Assembly: GCA_029964075.1 (NCBI GenBank)
Contig: CM057135.1
Location: 11,930,863 to 11,994,862 of the forward strand
Length of the DNA stretch: 64,000 nt
Direction: 5' to 3'
From: Patiria pectinifera
Lineage: Eukaryota; Echinodermata; Asteroidea; Valvatida; Asterinidae
Below the pieces are notes generated by a model. The model was not told the DNA's origin, ran no database searches, and worked only from the letters and a program-made list of their open reading frames with translations. The translations under genes were made by a program, and so were the position numbers. Shown in pieces: positions 1 through 9,783 of the stretch (position 1 is the stretch's first letter; the number at the start of each line of letters is the position of its first letter).

Positions 1-162
1 ACGTTTATAGAGGCTCTGCATCTTCCTAGGGACTTGCCTTGTGAACACATGCCCGTTTTCAAGGACAAGGATCTAGGAAGGTGTGGAGCTGGGTGCAAGT
101 ACGTCTTCACCAGTAAGAAAGACAAGGATGATCATAGGAAGAAGGTGCATCCCCGGCGATGA
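1..162 (+). CDS. C-terminal end of zinc-finger-like protein exon, copy 1 (partial)
   Basis: The window opens inside this frame, which encodes 53 residues and ends in TGA at 160-162. It is identical to the last 53 residues of the longer copy at 1512-1862. It contains a C-x3-C-x12-H-x4-H arrangement (cysteines in RCGAGCKY, histidines in DDHRKKVH) that resembles an irregular C2H2 zinc finger. The protein ends three residues after the last histidine. I do not recognise the family. It may be a host gene fragment or the end of a mobile-element protein. Confidence 0.5.
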   Translation, partial: TFIEALHLPRDLPCEHMPVFKDKDLGRCGAGCKYVFTSKKDKDDHRKKVHPRR

Positions 163-1056
163 ATACAACATGAATATGTCAATTCTATAAATTCTGTCAA
201 CGTTTTGAAATGTACATGTTCGTTGAGTTTTAGTAACGAAACAGGTTCTTTTAATTTTCTGCCATAATTAACACACCCTTTCACCACATGTCTCTTTGAG
301 GATTTAACCCCCCCCCCCTCGCACCGTCTGAAGCTTACTGTCAATATCATATTGAGCGTTTCCTTCATTTATTTAGCTGCGCTGCTATCGTTTGTAATTT
401 TTATAATAATTCCTCTTATTCTTCCTTTTGTGTAGATTTCGTTTTGGTTTTTAGTCGTGGTTTGTGATTGTAACAACTTATGAGCTATGACTTATTTTAT
501 TTATTTATTATCCACACAGCAGAAAAAAAACCGCCAATTACAGGACTGATTGTTTAACTTTTGGAATTACGATAATGGAAATGTACAATTATAATGACTG
601 CCATTTAGTATTTTATATTCAAACATTTTGGAGTCGTTTAAGGATTTAATTCTTCAAAAGTGCTGTTAATAATTATTGATCACTATTCTTAAATGTATAT
701 GTACACTGTCATCAAATTAAAATGAGTATTTTCTCTGAACACCAATACTGGCTGGAGGCTTATACAACGTTGATGTGTCAAATTTACTCGCATCAAGGGA
801 GAACCCAAAGGAAGGTTTGCAATCCTAAAACAGAAAAGAAAAAAAAAACGAAGTCAAGACAAATGATAAATGAAGACTTTTGTTTTAGGTTATGCGCAGA
901 TTTTATCTTTACTGTAATGATTCAGGCAGCCAGACTCAAAAGGTTTGTCCCCCGATTGGGGTACAGTCTCCGATTGGGAGACTAGCGCTGTGTGCGCGCA
1001 CGTAGCTACTGCACATCTCACTGATAAACAGCTGCGGTACGTACGTACAGACGTAA

Positions 1057-1092
1057 TGTACATGTACATGTGTACACGTGTACATTGTACAT
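1057..1092. repeat. TACATG/GTGTAC palindromic run (copy at 3277-3312)
   Basis: Alternating ACATGT, GTACAT and GTGTACAC units produce a locally self-complementary stretch. Similar runs occur at about 21108-21132, 22303-22316, 30330-30352, 31346-31363, 40325-40385 and 56360-56373. Such runs are a simple-sequence habit of several marine invertebrate genomes rather than a gene feature. Confidence 0.7.
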
Positions 1093-1256
1093 CTGATCGT
1101 GCACCAGGCGCCGTGATGGGCGAATGTGTCCGGCGATGGCCATCAGTTGCAAAACTCATTGCCGGACACTGGTAGTTGTCCAATCATTACGTTCGGTATC
1201 ACACAATCTCTATTGTGTACTACTGGTTTCTTGATCATTCACACAAGTGTTGGAAT

Positions 1257-1500
1257 TGCATCATGGTTTCGTTGATCGGGAAAAAATTGGGCCGAACGAA
1301 AGACGCAATCCCAGCACAGGACGGACATACCCACAAAAAAATGTGCTGGTATACTGTGATGTGGTTTGTATTAATGATCACAAATAAAATGGATACCAGT
1401 GAGGGAATTGTCTTTCATGCACGCACCATCATAAAGGTAGGGGCGAGACTAAAAGACGCGATCCCCTGATAAGATAAGACACACCCGCAAAAACCTTGCT
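1257..1500 (+). repeat. Diverged satellite-like repeat, about 170-200 bp period (first block)
   Basis: The ordered phrases AAAGACGCAATCCC, GACACACCC, GCTGGTATACTG, TTCGTAATGA and ATGGATACCAGTG recur in the same order about every 170-200 bases here, again at 3477-3830, and with more divergence at 4080-4530. The units are open-ended and non-coding. The block is truncated at 1500 by the duplication junction. Confidence 0.7.
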
Positions 1501-1511
1501 AGGACACGGCA

Positions 1512-1862
1512 GTGTATGACGAATACTTATTCGCCATTCGACACATGGATCGGCGCATTGGCATGGTAATTTTTGCTAAATGCACCGATCCAGCGTGTCA
1601 ACACTGCGTGTCCAACCCACCTGTAGCTGATGAGATGCTGCAGTGTGTACGGGACTTCCCAACTCCAAAGCCTTCTTATGATCATCCTGGTCATTTTGCG
1701 ACGTTTATAGAGGCTCTGCATCTTCCTAGGGACTTGCCTTGTGAACACATGCCCGTTTTCAAGGACAAGGATCTAGGAAGGTGTGGAGCTGGGTGCAAGT
1801 ACGTCTTCACCAGTAAGAAAGACAAGGATGATCATAGGAAGAAGGTGCATCCCCGGCGATGA
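1512..1862 (+). CDS. Putative terminal exon of an unidentified zinc-finger-like protein, copy 2
   Basis: This open frame encodes 116 residues and ends in TGA at 1860-1862. It opens with GTG; there is no ATG until the ATG of residue 12, and the sequence just upstream (GGACACGGCAG, ending at 1512) could be a 3' splice site, so I read it as the last exon of a longer protein. Visible features are an N-terminal cysteine pair (KCTDPACQHC), a central CVRDFPTP stretch, and a C-terminal C-x3-C-x12-H-x4-H zinc-finger-like motif. No upstream exon can be found because the duplication junction lies at 1501. Function unknown. It could equally be a dead fragment copied with the repeat. Confidence 0.5.
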   Translation: MYDEYLFAIRHMDRRIGMVIFAKCTDPACQHCVSNPPVADEMLQCVRDFPTPKPSYDHPGHFATFIEALHLPRDLPCEHMPVFKDKDLGRCGAGCKYVFTSKKDKDDHRKKVHPRR

Positions 1863-2614
1863 ATACAACATGAATATGTCAATTCTATAAATTCTGTCAA
1901 CGTTTTGAAATGTACATGTTCGTTGAGTTTTAGTAACGAAACAGGTTCTTTTAATTTTCTGCCATAATTAACACACCCTTTCACCACATGTCTCTTTGAG
2001 GATTTAACCCCCCCCCCCTCGCACCGTCTGAAGCTTACTGTCAATATCATATTGAGCGTTTCCTTCATTTATTTAGCTGCGCTGCTATCGTTTGTAATTT
2101 TTATAATAATTCCTCTTATTCTTCCTTTTGTGTAGATTTCGTTTTGGTTTTTAGTCGTGGTTTGTGATTGTAACAACTTATGAGCTATGACTTATTTTAT
2201 TTATTTATTATCCACACAGCAGAAAAAAAACCGCCAATTACAGGACTGATTGTTTAACTTTTGGAATTACGATAATGGAAATGTACAATTATAATGACTG
2301 CCATTTAGTATTTTATATTCAAACATTTTGGAGTCGTTTAAGGATTTAATTCTTCAAAAGTGCTGTTAATAATTATTGATCACTATTCTTAAATGTATAT
2401 GTACACTGTCATCAAATTAAAATGAGTATTTTCTCTGAACACCAATACTGGCTGGAGGCTTATACAACGTTGATGTGTCAAATTTACTCGCATCAAGGGA
2501 GAACCCAAAGGAAGGTTTGCAATCCTAAAACAGAAAAGAAAAAAAAAACGAAGTCAAGACAAATGATAAATGAAGACTTTTGTTTTAGGTTATGCGCAGA
2601 TTTTATCTTTACTG

Positions 2615-3134
2615 AATTTAGTTCCCAGACTATTTTTAACTATTTTGTTTGGCCTCACTTTCCTTGATGTGGCTTAAAACATTAGGACATTTTAATCACA
2701 AATTTTAAATTAAACATCAGAGCACTCTTGTATTAATTTTTCACGAACCTCTTCCTCATTTATTTCATTTATACTCTCAAGTCCCAAAGTGAAGGGTGTA
2801 AAACAAAACAAAACCCAAGCCATGCGCATCGATCGAGTACAGAAAATTTGACATTCAAAATTCTCAATTTAAATGAGTTCCAGAGTATTCTGTTATAACT
2901 AAAGTCAATTATGTTCTTACCAAACATCGATACCAAGACATCAGCATCAGCAAAGCATTATCTAAAAGCCCAAGTGTATCATTAAACCAAAAAATTAAAA
3001 TTTGATTAAACGGTGACCAAAAAACACGTACTCTCGTAAACGGTATACACTGTACTGCACGACAGGAAATCAAAATAAAAAACGTGCCCCGCGTAGTTCT
3101 CCTGACTCTAAATTGAGCCTATATGAAAAACATG
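2615..3134. other. 520-bp segment present only in the second duplicate
   Basis: AT-rich sequence without a convincing open frame. It lies between two blocks that are directly joined in the first copy (ACTG|TAATG at 911-918). The microhomology TG at both ends fits a simple deletion from copy 1 better than an insertion into copy 2, since no target duplication or terminal repeats are seen. Confidence 0.75.
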
Positions 3135-3476
3135 TAATGATTCAGGCAGCCAGACTCAAAAGGTTTGTCCCCCGATTGGGGTACAGTCTCCGATTGGGAG
3201 ACTAGCGCTGTGTGCGCGCACGTAGCTACTGCACATCTCACTGATAAACAGCTGCGGTACGTACGTACAGACGTAATGTACATGTACATGTGTACACGTG
3301 TACATTGTACATCTGATCGTGCACCAGGCGCCGTGATGGGCGAATGTGTCCGGCGATGGCCATCAGTTGCAAAACTCATTGCCGGACACTGGTAGTTGTC
3401 CAATCATTACGTTCGGTATCACACAATCTCTATTGTGTACTACTGGTTTCTTGATCATTCACACAAGTGTTGGAAT

Positions 3477-4530
3477 TGCATCATGGTTTCGTTGATCGGG
3501 AAAAAATTGGGCCGAACGAAAGACGCAATCCCAGCACAGGACGGACATACCCACAAAAAAATGTGCTGGTATACTGTGATGTGGTTTGTATTAATGATCA
3601 CAAATAAAATGGATACCAGTGAGGGAATTGTCTTTCATGCACGCACCATCATAAAGGTAGGGGCGAGACTAAAAGACGCGATCCCCTGATAAGATAAGAC
3701 ACACCCGCAAAAACCTTGCTGGTATACTGCACTTCGTAATGATGTACGAGTATTTATAAAATGGAGACTAATGTTGGAACTATCAAGACGCAACCCTGGA
3801 TAAACCAACAAAGAAATTGGCTGCTATATATACGGCACTTCGTAAATAATCACACTATACATATAGCCTACTGTAGGCCTACAATAGTTTTCATTCAATT
3901 TTCATTCATTCATTCAAAACAAACATTTATTTCAATATTGCTGACAAAAAATGCACAGCGAGTCTATTTAACATAGTATTAATGATAAACTGGGAAAGGA
4001 GCAAGAAATATTTATATAACCAAAAAAAAAAACAATATCGTAAATAATCCATGAAAAAACGACCAACTATTATAAGAGGGACGTGCATGCATCATATCCG
4101 AGTTTCGTTATTGGGGAAAAGGACAGGCCGGTAAAAGACGCAAACCCAGGGACAGGATTAGACACGCCCACAACAAAAACAAGGCTGGTATACAAGTGTT
4201 GAAACTAACAGAGCATCTTATTAGTTACGGTGATAAAAAAAACCCCGCAATCCCCGATAGGATTAGACACACCCAAAAAGAAATTTGCTGGTATACTGCA
4301 ATTCGTAATGACCACAAATTTATAAAATGGATACCAGTGTTGGAACTAACACCTGCGTCTTATTAGTTTCGGTGTTGGCAAAAAAAATAAAAAAATAAAC
4401 GCATACACGGGCGGGACTAAAAGACGCAATCGGAGCACCGAGATATTGGCTGGTATTCTGCATTCCGTGAAATCACACATATACCTTGAAATGGTGACCA
4501 GTGTTTGGACTAACACGTAAATCAAAAGTT
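3477..4530 (+). repeat. Diverged satellite-like repeat, main block
   Basis: At least four imperfect units of the phrase order AAGACGCAATCCC, AGATTAGACACACCC, GCTGGTATACTGC, ATTCGTAATGACCACA and AAAATGGATACCAGTGTTGGAACTAAC can be followed through 3490, 3690, 4125, 4250 and 4420. Between 3830 and 4080 the pattern is interrupted by AT-rich sequence. Decay increases to the right. It could be an old tandem satellite or internal repeats of a transposon. Confidence 0.6.
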
Positions 4531-5978
4531 CCACGAAAGTGGGCTGCAGGGGAAAAAATACAATAATGTGTAGAGCAGCATCAGACGTGCATTGAGGTGT
4601 ACATGTATCAGTATCAACGCGAATACAAAGTCAATGCATGGCTGTTTTTGTCCTTTCAGCATCTGGTATAGTGTTTCAAGACATGTTCATATAGTGTTTC
4701 AAGACATGTTCAATACTGACAAATAGTGTTCAATGTTACGTTTATTTTGGAAGCGAAAACGTTGCAAAAAAACCCACAATTATTTCTGTGATCAAAAATT
4801 GTTCCAACATATTAAAAACCACCGTCGGCGCGCTGCGGCTGGCCGCATGACCTGAGTGCAATCAGCCGTGAAAGCAATGCGCAAATCTTCACCTATTGTT
4901 ATGCAGGAAACTTAATCTGGTCGGCGGCGCCAAGGGTCGGCGGGACGCAGCGCGCCGACCCTCGGCGCTGTGCGGCGCTGTACGGCGGCTCGCGTCGCGC
5001 CGATTAAATTTTTTTTGCCTTCTGCCCTTACCAAAAAAACCCCAAAAAATAACCAGGGTTGTCAAACGATGAAAAATAGTTTTCCTCCATTATGTAGGAG
5101 CAAATCCATTGAATTGAAATGTTCAGCCAGGCCACAGACATCATAGCTTTAATACTGTAAAAGAAGGAATTACAGAGCGCGGAACTTACTGAACATTCTA
5201 GTTATCCATTGTAATGATGTATGTCATGACAATGTCATTATTAGGTTTTGTGTAGTTATACGATTTGAAATACTTGGCAAACTTTCGTACGATGTTATTC
5301 CTGGAATAACAGACTAGTTTTGCAAATTACTTGTCAAGTGACCTGTTGTATGCTTCTTATAAAACAACTTGTGTGTGCTTCACTTAACCTTGCATACTTA
5401 TATTTTGTTTGTGTATTGGTGTCAGTTTATTTCAAGGGATTCTTCTTATTGGGCCTGATCACCCAGATATGTATATTCCTCAGTAGAACTACAGTACTAT
5501 GTAAAACTAGTTGCGCTGCCCACTTCTTCCAAACACCCGTTAGCGGTATGTACTGCCCTCTTTTGGCGAGCATAAACTTTGAGTGGTGGGAAATCCCATT
5601 CAGATGTAATGCACAATACAGCACGTACATGCGCAATGTCAGTGGTGGGGAAACCCCGATTCCCTTGTAGACGCAATACAATACACAGGAACATTGTACG
5701 TGCCGTGCAATCAACATAATAACGCCGCTGTTTTTAGGGCGACATTAGGTTTGTGCGCATGCCCGATTAGCTCGTAAAAAAAACGCCCTCTTGTGACCGA
5801 ATTGTATCCAGTCTCGTTTTGCGTAAAAACAGCTCACCGGAGTATCACTTTTTGTATATGACAAATAAGTTGTTTATATTCCACATGTAACAATAAATTG
5901 ACAGAAAAAGGACTAAAATTTTATATTCGGCAACACACTTGATTGAGAAACACCTCCGAAAATTACCTTTGATAGTGA
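4531..5978. other. Gene-free stretch with a GC-rich island
   Basis: No reading frame resembles a known protein. The only structure is the GC-rich island at 4823-5010 (described separately) and short GTGGTGGGGAAA-type direct repeats near 5588 and 5643. Short open frames on both strands at 5320-5717 have no family resemblance and overlap each other. Confidence 0.6.
4823..5010. repeat. GC-rich island with inverted repeats
   Basis: The sequence is strikingly GC-rich against AT-rich flanks. GTCGGCGCGCTGCG (about 4824-4837) has a perfect inverted partner CGCAGCGCGCCGAC (about 4945-4958), and CGGCGCTGTGCGGCGCTGTACGG forms short direct repeats after it. An RNA from either strand could fold into a long hairpin. 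No open frame of note. It may be a MITE-like fold-back or a fragment of a GC-rich transposon end. Confidence 0.55.
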
Positions 5979-6210
5979 TGTTGATTGTTCATTGTCGATG
6001 TTGATTGTTGATTGTTGTTGATTGTTGCCGTTGTTTGTTGATATTGTTTGTTGATTGTTGATGTTGATTGTTGATAATTTTTGATGTTGATTGTTAATTG
6101 TTGATGTTCATGTTGATGTTAATTGTTGATGGTTGATGTTGACGTTGATTGTTGATGTTGATGTTGATGTAAATGTTGATTGTTGATGTTGATGTTGAGG
6201 GTTGAGGGTC
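5979..6210. repeat. TTGATGTTGATTG microsatellite
   Basis: About 230 bases of interrupted (TTGATG)n/(TTGATTG)n units. The reverse strand is open for 83 codons only because the repeats give an Asn/Gln/His-rich translation, so I do not call a gene. Confidence 0.9.
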
Positions 6211-6894
6211 GAAAAATAGCGCGTGTAGTTATTATAAAGAGAATAGTTAAAAAGAGTCGGGTGAGGATCTGCACGCGCGTATGCTGCTGTACTGTAAACT
6301 TACAATCGCTACAAAAACCCATGAAATAGCTCATATCTCTAAAAGTAAAGGTCGCACACCATTGGCGCAATACAAAATATTGCTCGCAATACCCTCTTTT
6401 TGAAAAAAAGCGCCCAATTGAAAAAAGCGCCCAATTGGGCGCTGTTGCCAGCCCAATTTGTAAGCATCATATGACGTCATCAGAAGTCGAAAATGTGCTT
6501 GCGTTTAAGAAGTTGTCATATAAACACGTGCAAAACACTGGTAAACACTTAAAATACATTGGCGCATCAAACAGCCGTTACATGTAGCTCAATTCTTAAC
6601 ATACAACAGTCGTAAAACCAGACACTCAAGAAGCGAGCACGGGATATTCCCTTTTGTACGCAATCATAGCGCACTGTTTTTCGGGACTTTCCCTTTTGTA
6701 CGCAATAATCCCAAGTTTGCTGCACACACAATGTACGTAACATGAAATGAGCGTTTCAAGACGTTAGCGTGTTCAACTTCAAATTTCAAGGGGGCTGCAG
6801 GGCATCTTCTAGTTAACGTATTGTAACGAAACCTTGGGAAGTTTTAAACCCATTATTTAAGTGCCATTTAAAGCACAAAACTTGATTATATCTC

Positions 6895-7400
6895 TGAAGG
6901 TTGATTTTTTTAGCAATTTTCAAAGGATTACGTAATCAATTTTTTTTCGCGCACAGGTTTGTCTGCATTAAGATGATCATGTTTATTAATTTTGAAGCGA
7001 TTACAGCAAAGTTTGCCAAAAACATCAACTGAAATGCGTTTTGGACATTATTTAACCTGCCGCTAGAGGGCGCTCCAACTATTCATGGCGTCATCTATCA
7101 TTTTTTTGAAAAGATCAACCCACCCACAGATTAACATCCTTAAAAGCAAGTTAATCTCTTTTTCCACTTTCAAATTATTAGGCACTTCCGGTTTCAACCG
7201 GAAGGAAGGGTCACGTGATTTTGCACGCACAAGATAAATTGAAGATCATGTATTATCATGTCGATTCCCGCAAAATTCAAGTTCCGGTCTCTCAAGCTTG
7301 ATTTTATATTGAATTTCAAAGATTACATTTATTATTTTTTGAAGTGACGTCACGTGACCCATGATGACGTCGTGATAACGTAATTGCAAAAAAATACATT
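6895..7400 (-). repeat. Inverted copy of the dispersed repeat found at 20455-20900
   Basis: Reading the minus strand from 7400 leftward gives the same series of landmarks as 20455-20900 on the plus strand: GAGAGACCGGAACTTG, CTTCCGGT with its inverted partner, GTGCCT, GAGCGCCCTCTAGCGGCAGGTT (7057-7075 reversed), TTTGCTGTAAT, and GATCATCTTAATGCA-like sequence. It includes TGACGTCA and ACTTCCGGT motifs. No coding potential. Confidence 0.75.
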
Positions 7401-9218
7401 TTCAGTGGGTTGTGTTTTCATGTATTGACAATTGAAGTTCATATAACTTTTCATGTTGACAAACAGTTCTGGAGAACAATTTTGTTGAGAAGAACTAAAA
7501 AATAAAAAAAATAATAATAGTAAACTCCTACAATAACAAAAGGTGTTGGGCCTGACCTTATAACTGCCGTGTAATTTGTTTTTTTTATGTTCATGATTTG
7601 TGACGAATTTATTTGGGTGATTCTACTTCCACCCCTAACTTCAATAGCACTTTCTAAAGCATGTGAGATATTCCAAGCAAACAGAGGCTACATGGGTGTT
7701 TCCATTTATTAGGGGTCCAATATGGTTTTCCAGGGTGACACAATTTTGTTGGTATTTTGTGGCAAAAAGAGGAAACAATTTTTTATTGAAAAAGGGGTTT
7801 ATTTGTAGTACAAAGACGGCGCTTATGAATGGTATAGTCCAAATATTTCTGCCCTCAATACATTTTGGAAGTTATCATTAAATATTGTGTTCGTGTGTGT
7901 TTTTTTTGGTACGGTTTGTGACATCTAGAGATGTCAATTTAGAATATCATATATCACATACCTGAAGCATCCTTTATCATTCCACTTTGATGGACATAAA
8001 AGTATACATCCCGAGGTCAATACACACAACACTCCAACATTAACATTTCCACCAATTCTATACAATGACCTGTTGAAAACCTTTTTGCCCGCATAACTAT
8101 TTGGTGTCCCACTAGTTATGGTGGTTTTCACATTTATTTTGCACAATTGTTTACAAATATGACCATTCTTAAGTGATAGAAGCTCATTTGATAAAGAGTG
8201 AGGTCAAACTCTTTCAAAAAATAGCAAATTTGGAAACATTGAACAATGATAAAATATGGTTTGAAAGCATTGAAATGGTTTGAAATGGCATTATGGTTTG
8301 AAAATTGACAACATTTGGTGTCCCACTCAACGAGTTACCTTGGTATAGTTTGATGGTTCTTAATTGGCACAAAAACAGCTAAACAAATTATGAATGAAGT
8401 CATCTGAAATGGAGTTCCTAGGGTGTTTCCAGACAACATGATAGCAAGTCTTCTGAACCAAGCATCTTGTGCTGATGGACATTTTAATGTTTTGGTGTGC
8501 ATGCTGCCATAGTTACCATGGTCATTCTTGAATGTATAGACAACATAAATCATGGAAACTGGGATTTCTGATATCATCTGATTACTGCAAACAGTGTTTA
8601 ATACCAACTGCACCACTGAAATACCACTCAAATAACTATCTAAGTGTGTTATTAAATTTGTCTGATGTAACTGGGATACTGAAATGTTGGTGTCCCAGTT
8701 ACACGCGACAACCACATGTTGGTTAATTTCTTCCGATGTATGTTAGAAAGAGTGCATATAGTGAAAAATGAAGTGAAAGGAATGTAACTTTGAACATGTC
8801 ATGGACAAAGAAATAGAAAATGTAATGATATAATGGCAAAACAATCAGTTTTTTTGCACTAAAAACTAACTTTTTGCTGTATTTCGAGGTCTGTGGAAGT
8901 GCTCAAAATTAAAGTTTAATTTTTATGCAAGATGGAGTACTTGTCTCATTCAAACTGATTTTTGTATCAATAATGGCCCGACAACCAATTCTAAAATTGC
9001 ATTTTGAGTAGTTAATTCACTTTTTGCAAGTTAACTGAGCTGTATAATGTTGATTTGGTGTCCCAGTTACCTTTGTCAATTACTGTCGACTTTCAGCAGT
9101 TGGCAGCATCCTATTCGTTCCAGTGCATTAGAAATGGATTAATTCATTTAGATTCATAAGATATAGGTACTGTGTCTTGTGAAAATTAGTTTTGAAACTA
9201 TTTTGAAAATTTGGCAAA
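7401..9218. other. Gene-free stretch with a recurring GGTGTCCCA(C/G)...GTTAC motif
   Basis: No recognisable gene. The phrase TTGGTGTCCCA followed by an AGTTA(C/T)-type core appears at 8101, 8314, 8687 and 9055, and an inverted GTAACTGGGATAC at 8666. The minus frame at 8335-8715 overlaps these motifs and resembles no protein I know. A phrase at about 7692-7725 (GGGTGTTTCCAT...AGGGG) recurs inverted at about 12668-12706 on the far side of the LINE. Confidence 0.5.
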
Positions 9219-9234
9219 ATTGATTGATTGATTG

Positions 9235-9783
9235 ATAAATGGTTTATTAAATCAGCTTTCTCGCCACCTGTAGCGGAATTGTGTGAAGCTGTAACAATAT
9301 ATATTAAGAAAGCATTAATTTAAAAATACTAAAAAGTAATCATCATTACAATTATACTATTAAGAAATGATAAAGCAAAATGTAAGGACCCCAAAATTGA
9401 TAAAATAGCAAATCAACAATTACATGTTTAACCATTAAGATGCAGTAATGACCCCAAAATTGATAACCCCAAAATTGTTAAAATAGCAAATCAACAATTA
9501 CATGATTAACACTTTAAGATGCAGTAAAAAATTGGGTGAGTGGTAGGGGGAAAGGACATATGGTGGGTAGGGAAAGGCTACATTATTCGGGAAGGGAATG
9601 GGAATCCACAATAAAGTTTGGAATATAATTTGGGATATTAGGATGAGTAAGTTTAAAAATCCAAGTTATTATATAACATTTAAACATCTCAGACACAGTG
9701 TACATTGCACAAATAAATAAAAATCTCAAAACATACAATGTAGTTCAGCTGCTGTCAAAAATTACCTTTTACCAATGTAAAAA
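9235..9783 (-). other. LINE 3' untranslated region with internal duplication
   Basis: A phrase of about 60 bases (CCCCAAAATTGATAAAATAG ... AAGATGCAGTAA) occurs twice, at about 9390-9449 and 9469-9529. The region has no open frame and leads into the 3' simple-repeat tail. Confidence 0.75.

Larger units (their letters stand above)
1..1500. repeat. Tandem duplication, first copy (incomplete)
   Basis: Bases 1-914 match 1701-2614 and bases 913-1500 match 3133-3720, by eye without a mismatch. The first block is offset by 1700 bases and the second by 2220, so this copy lacks the 520 bases present at 2615-3134. The two breakpoints share the dinucleotide TG. The copy begins outside the window, so its 5' 200 bases are not visible. 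The repeat carries a zinc-finger-like exon at its start and satellite-like sequence at its end. Confidence 0.93.
1501..3720. repeat. Tandem duplication, second (full) copy, 2220 bp
   Basis: This is the longer of two head-to-tail copies. Its right end at 3720 continues smoothly into the satellite-like sequence that follows (GCT then GGTATACTGCA), whereas the first copy stops in mid-repeat at 1500 and is joined to AGGACACGGC. The junction at 1500/1501 is therefore the duplication breakpoint and the sequence right of 3720 is the ancestral neighbour. The near absence of differences means a very recent event or a false duplication made during assembly of two haplotypes. Confidence 0.9.

Noticed and set aside
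945-1469. Plus frames of 76 and 97 residues, repeated at 3165-3689
   Set aside because: They lie over simple TACATG runs and satellite-like sequence. Repetition reflects the DNA duplication, not protein conservation.
5320-5717. Hydrophobic 116-residue plus frame and overlapping minus frames
   Set aside because: No family resemblance, overlap on both strands, and no splice or promoter signals.
6119-6370. Minus-strand Asn/His/Gln-rich frame
   Set aside because: It translates a TTGATG microsatellite.
8335-8715. 126-residue minus frame
   Set aside because: Covers the dispersed GGTGTCCCA motif region and resembles no protein I know.
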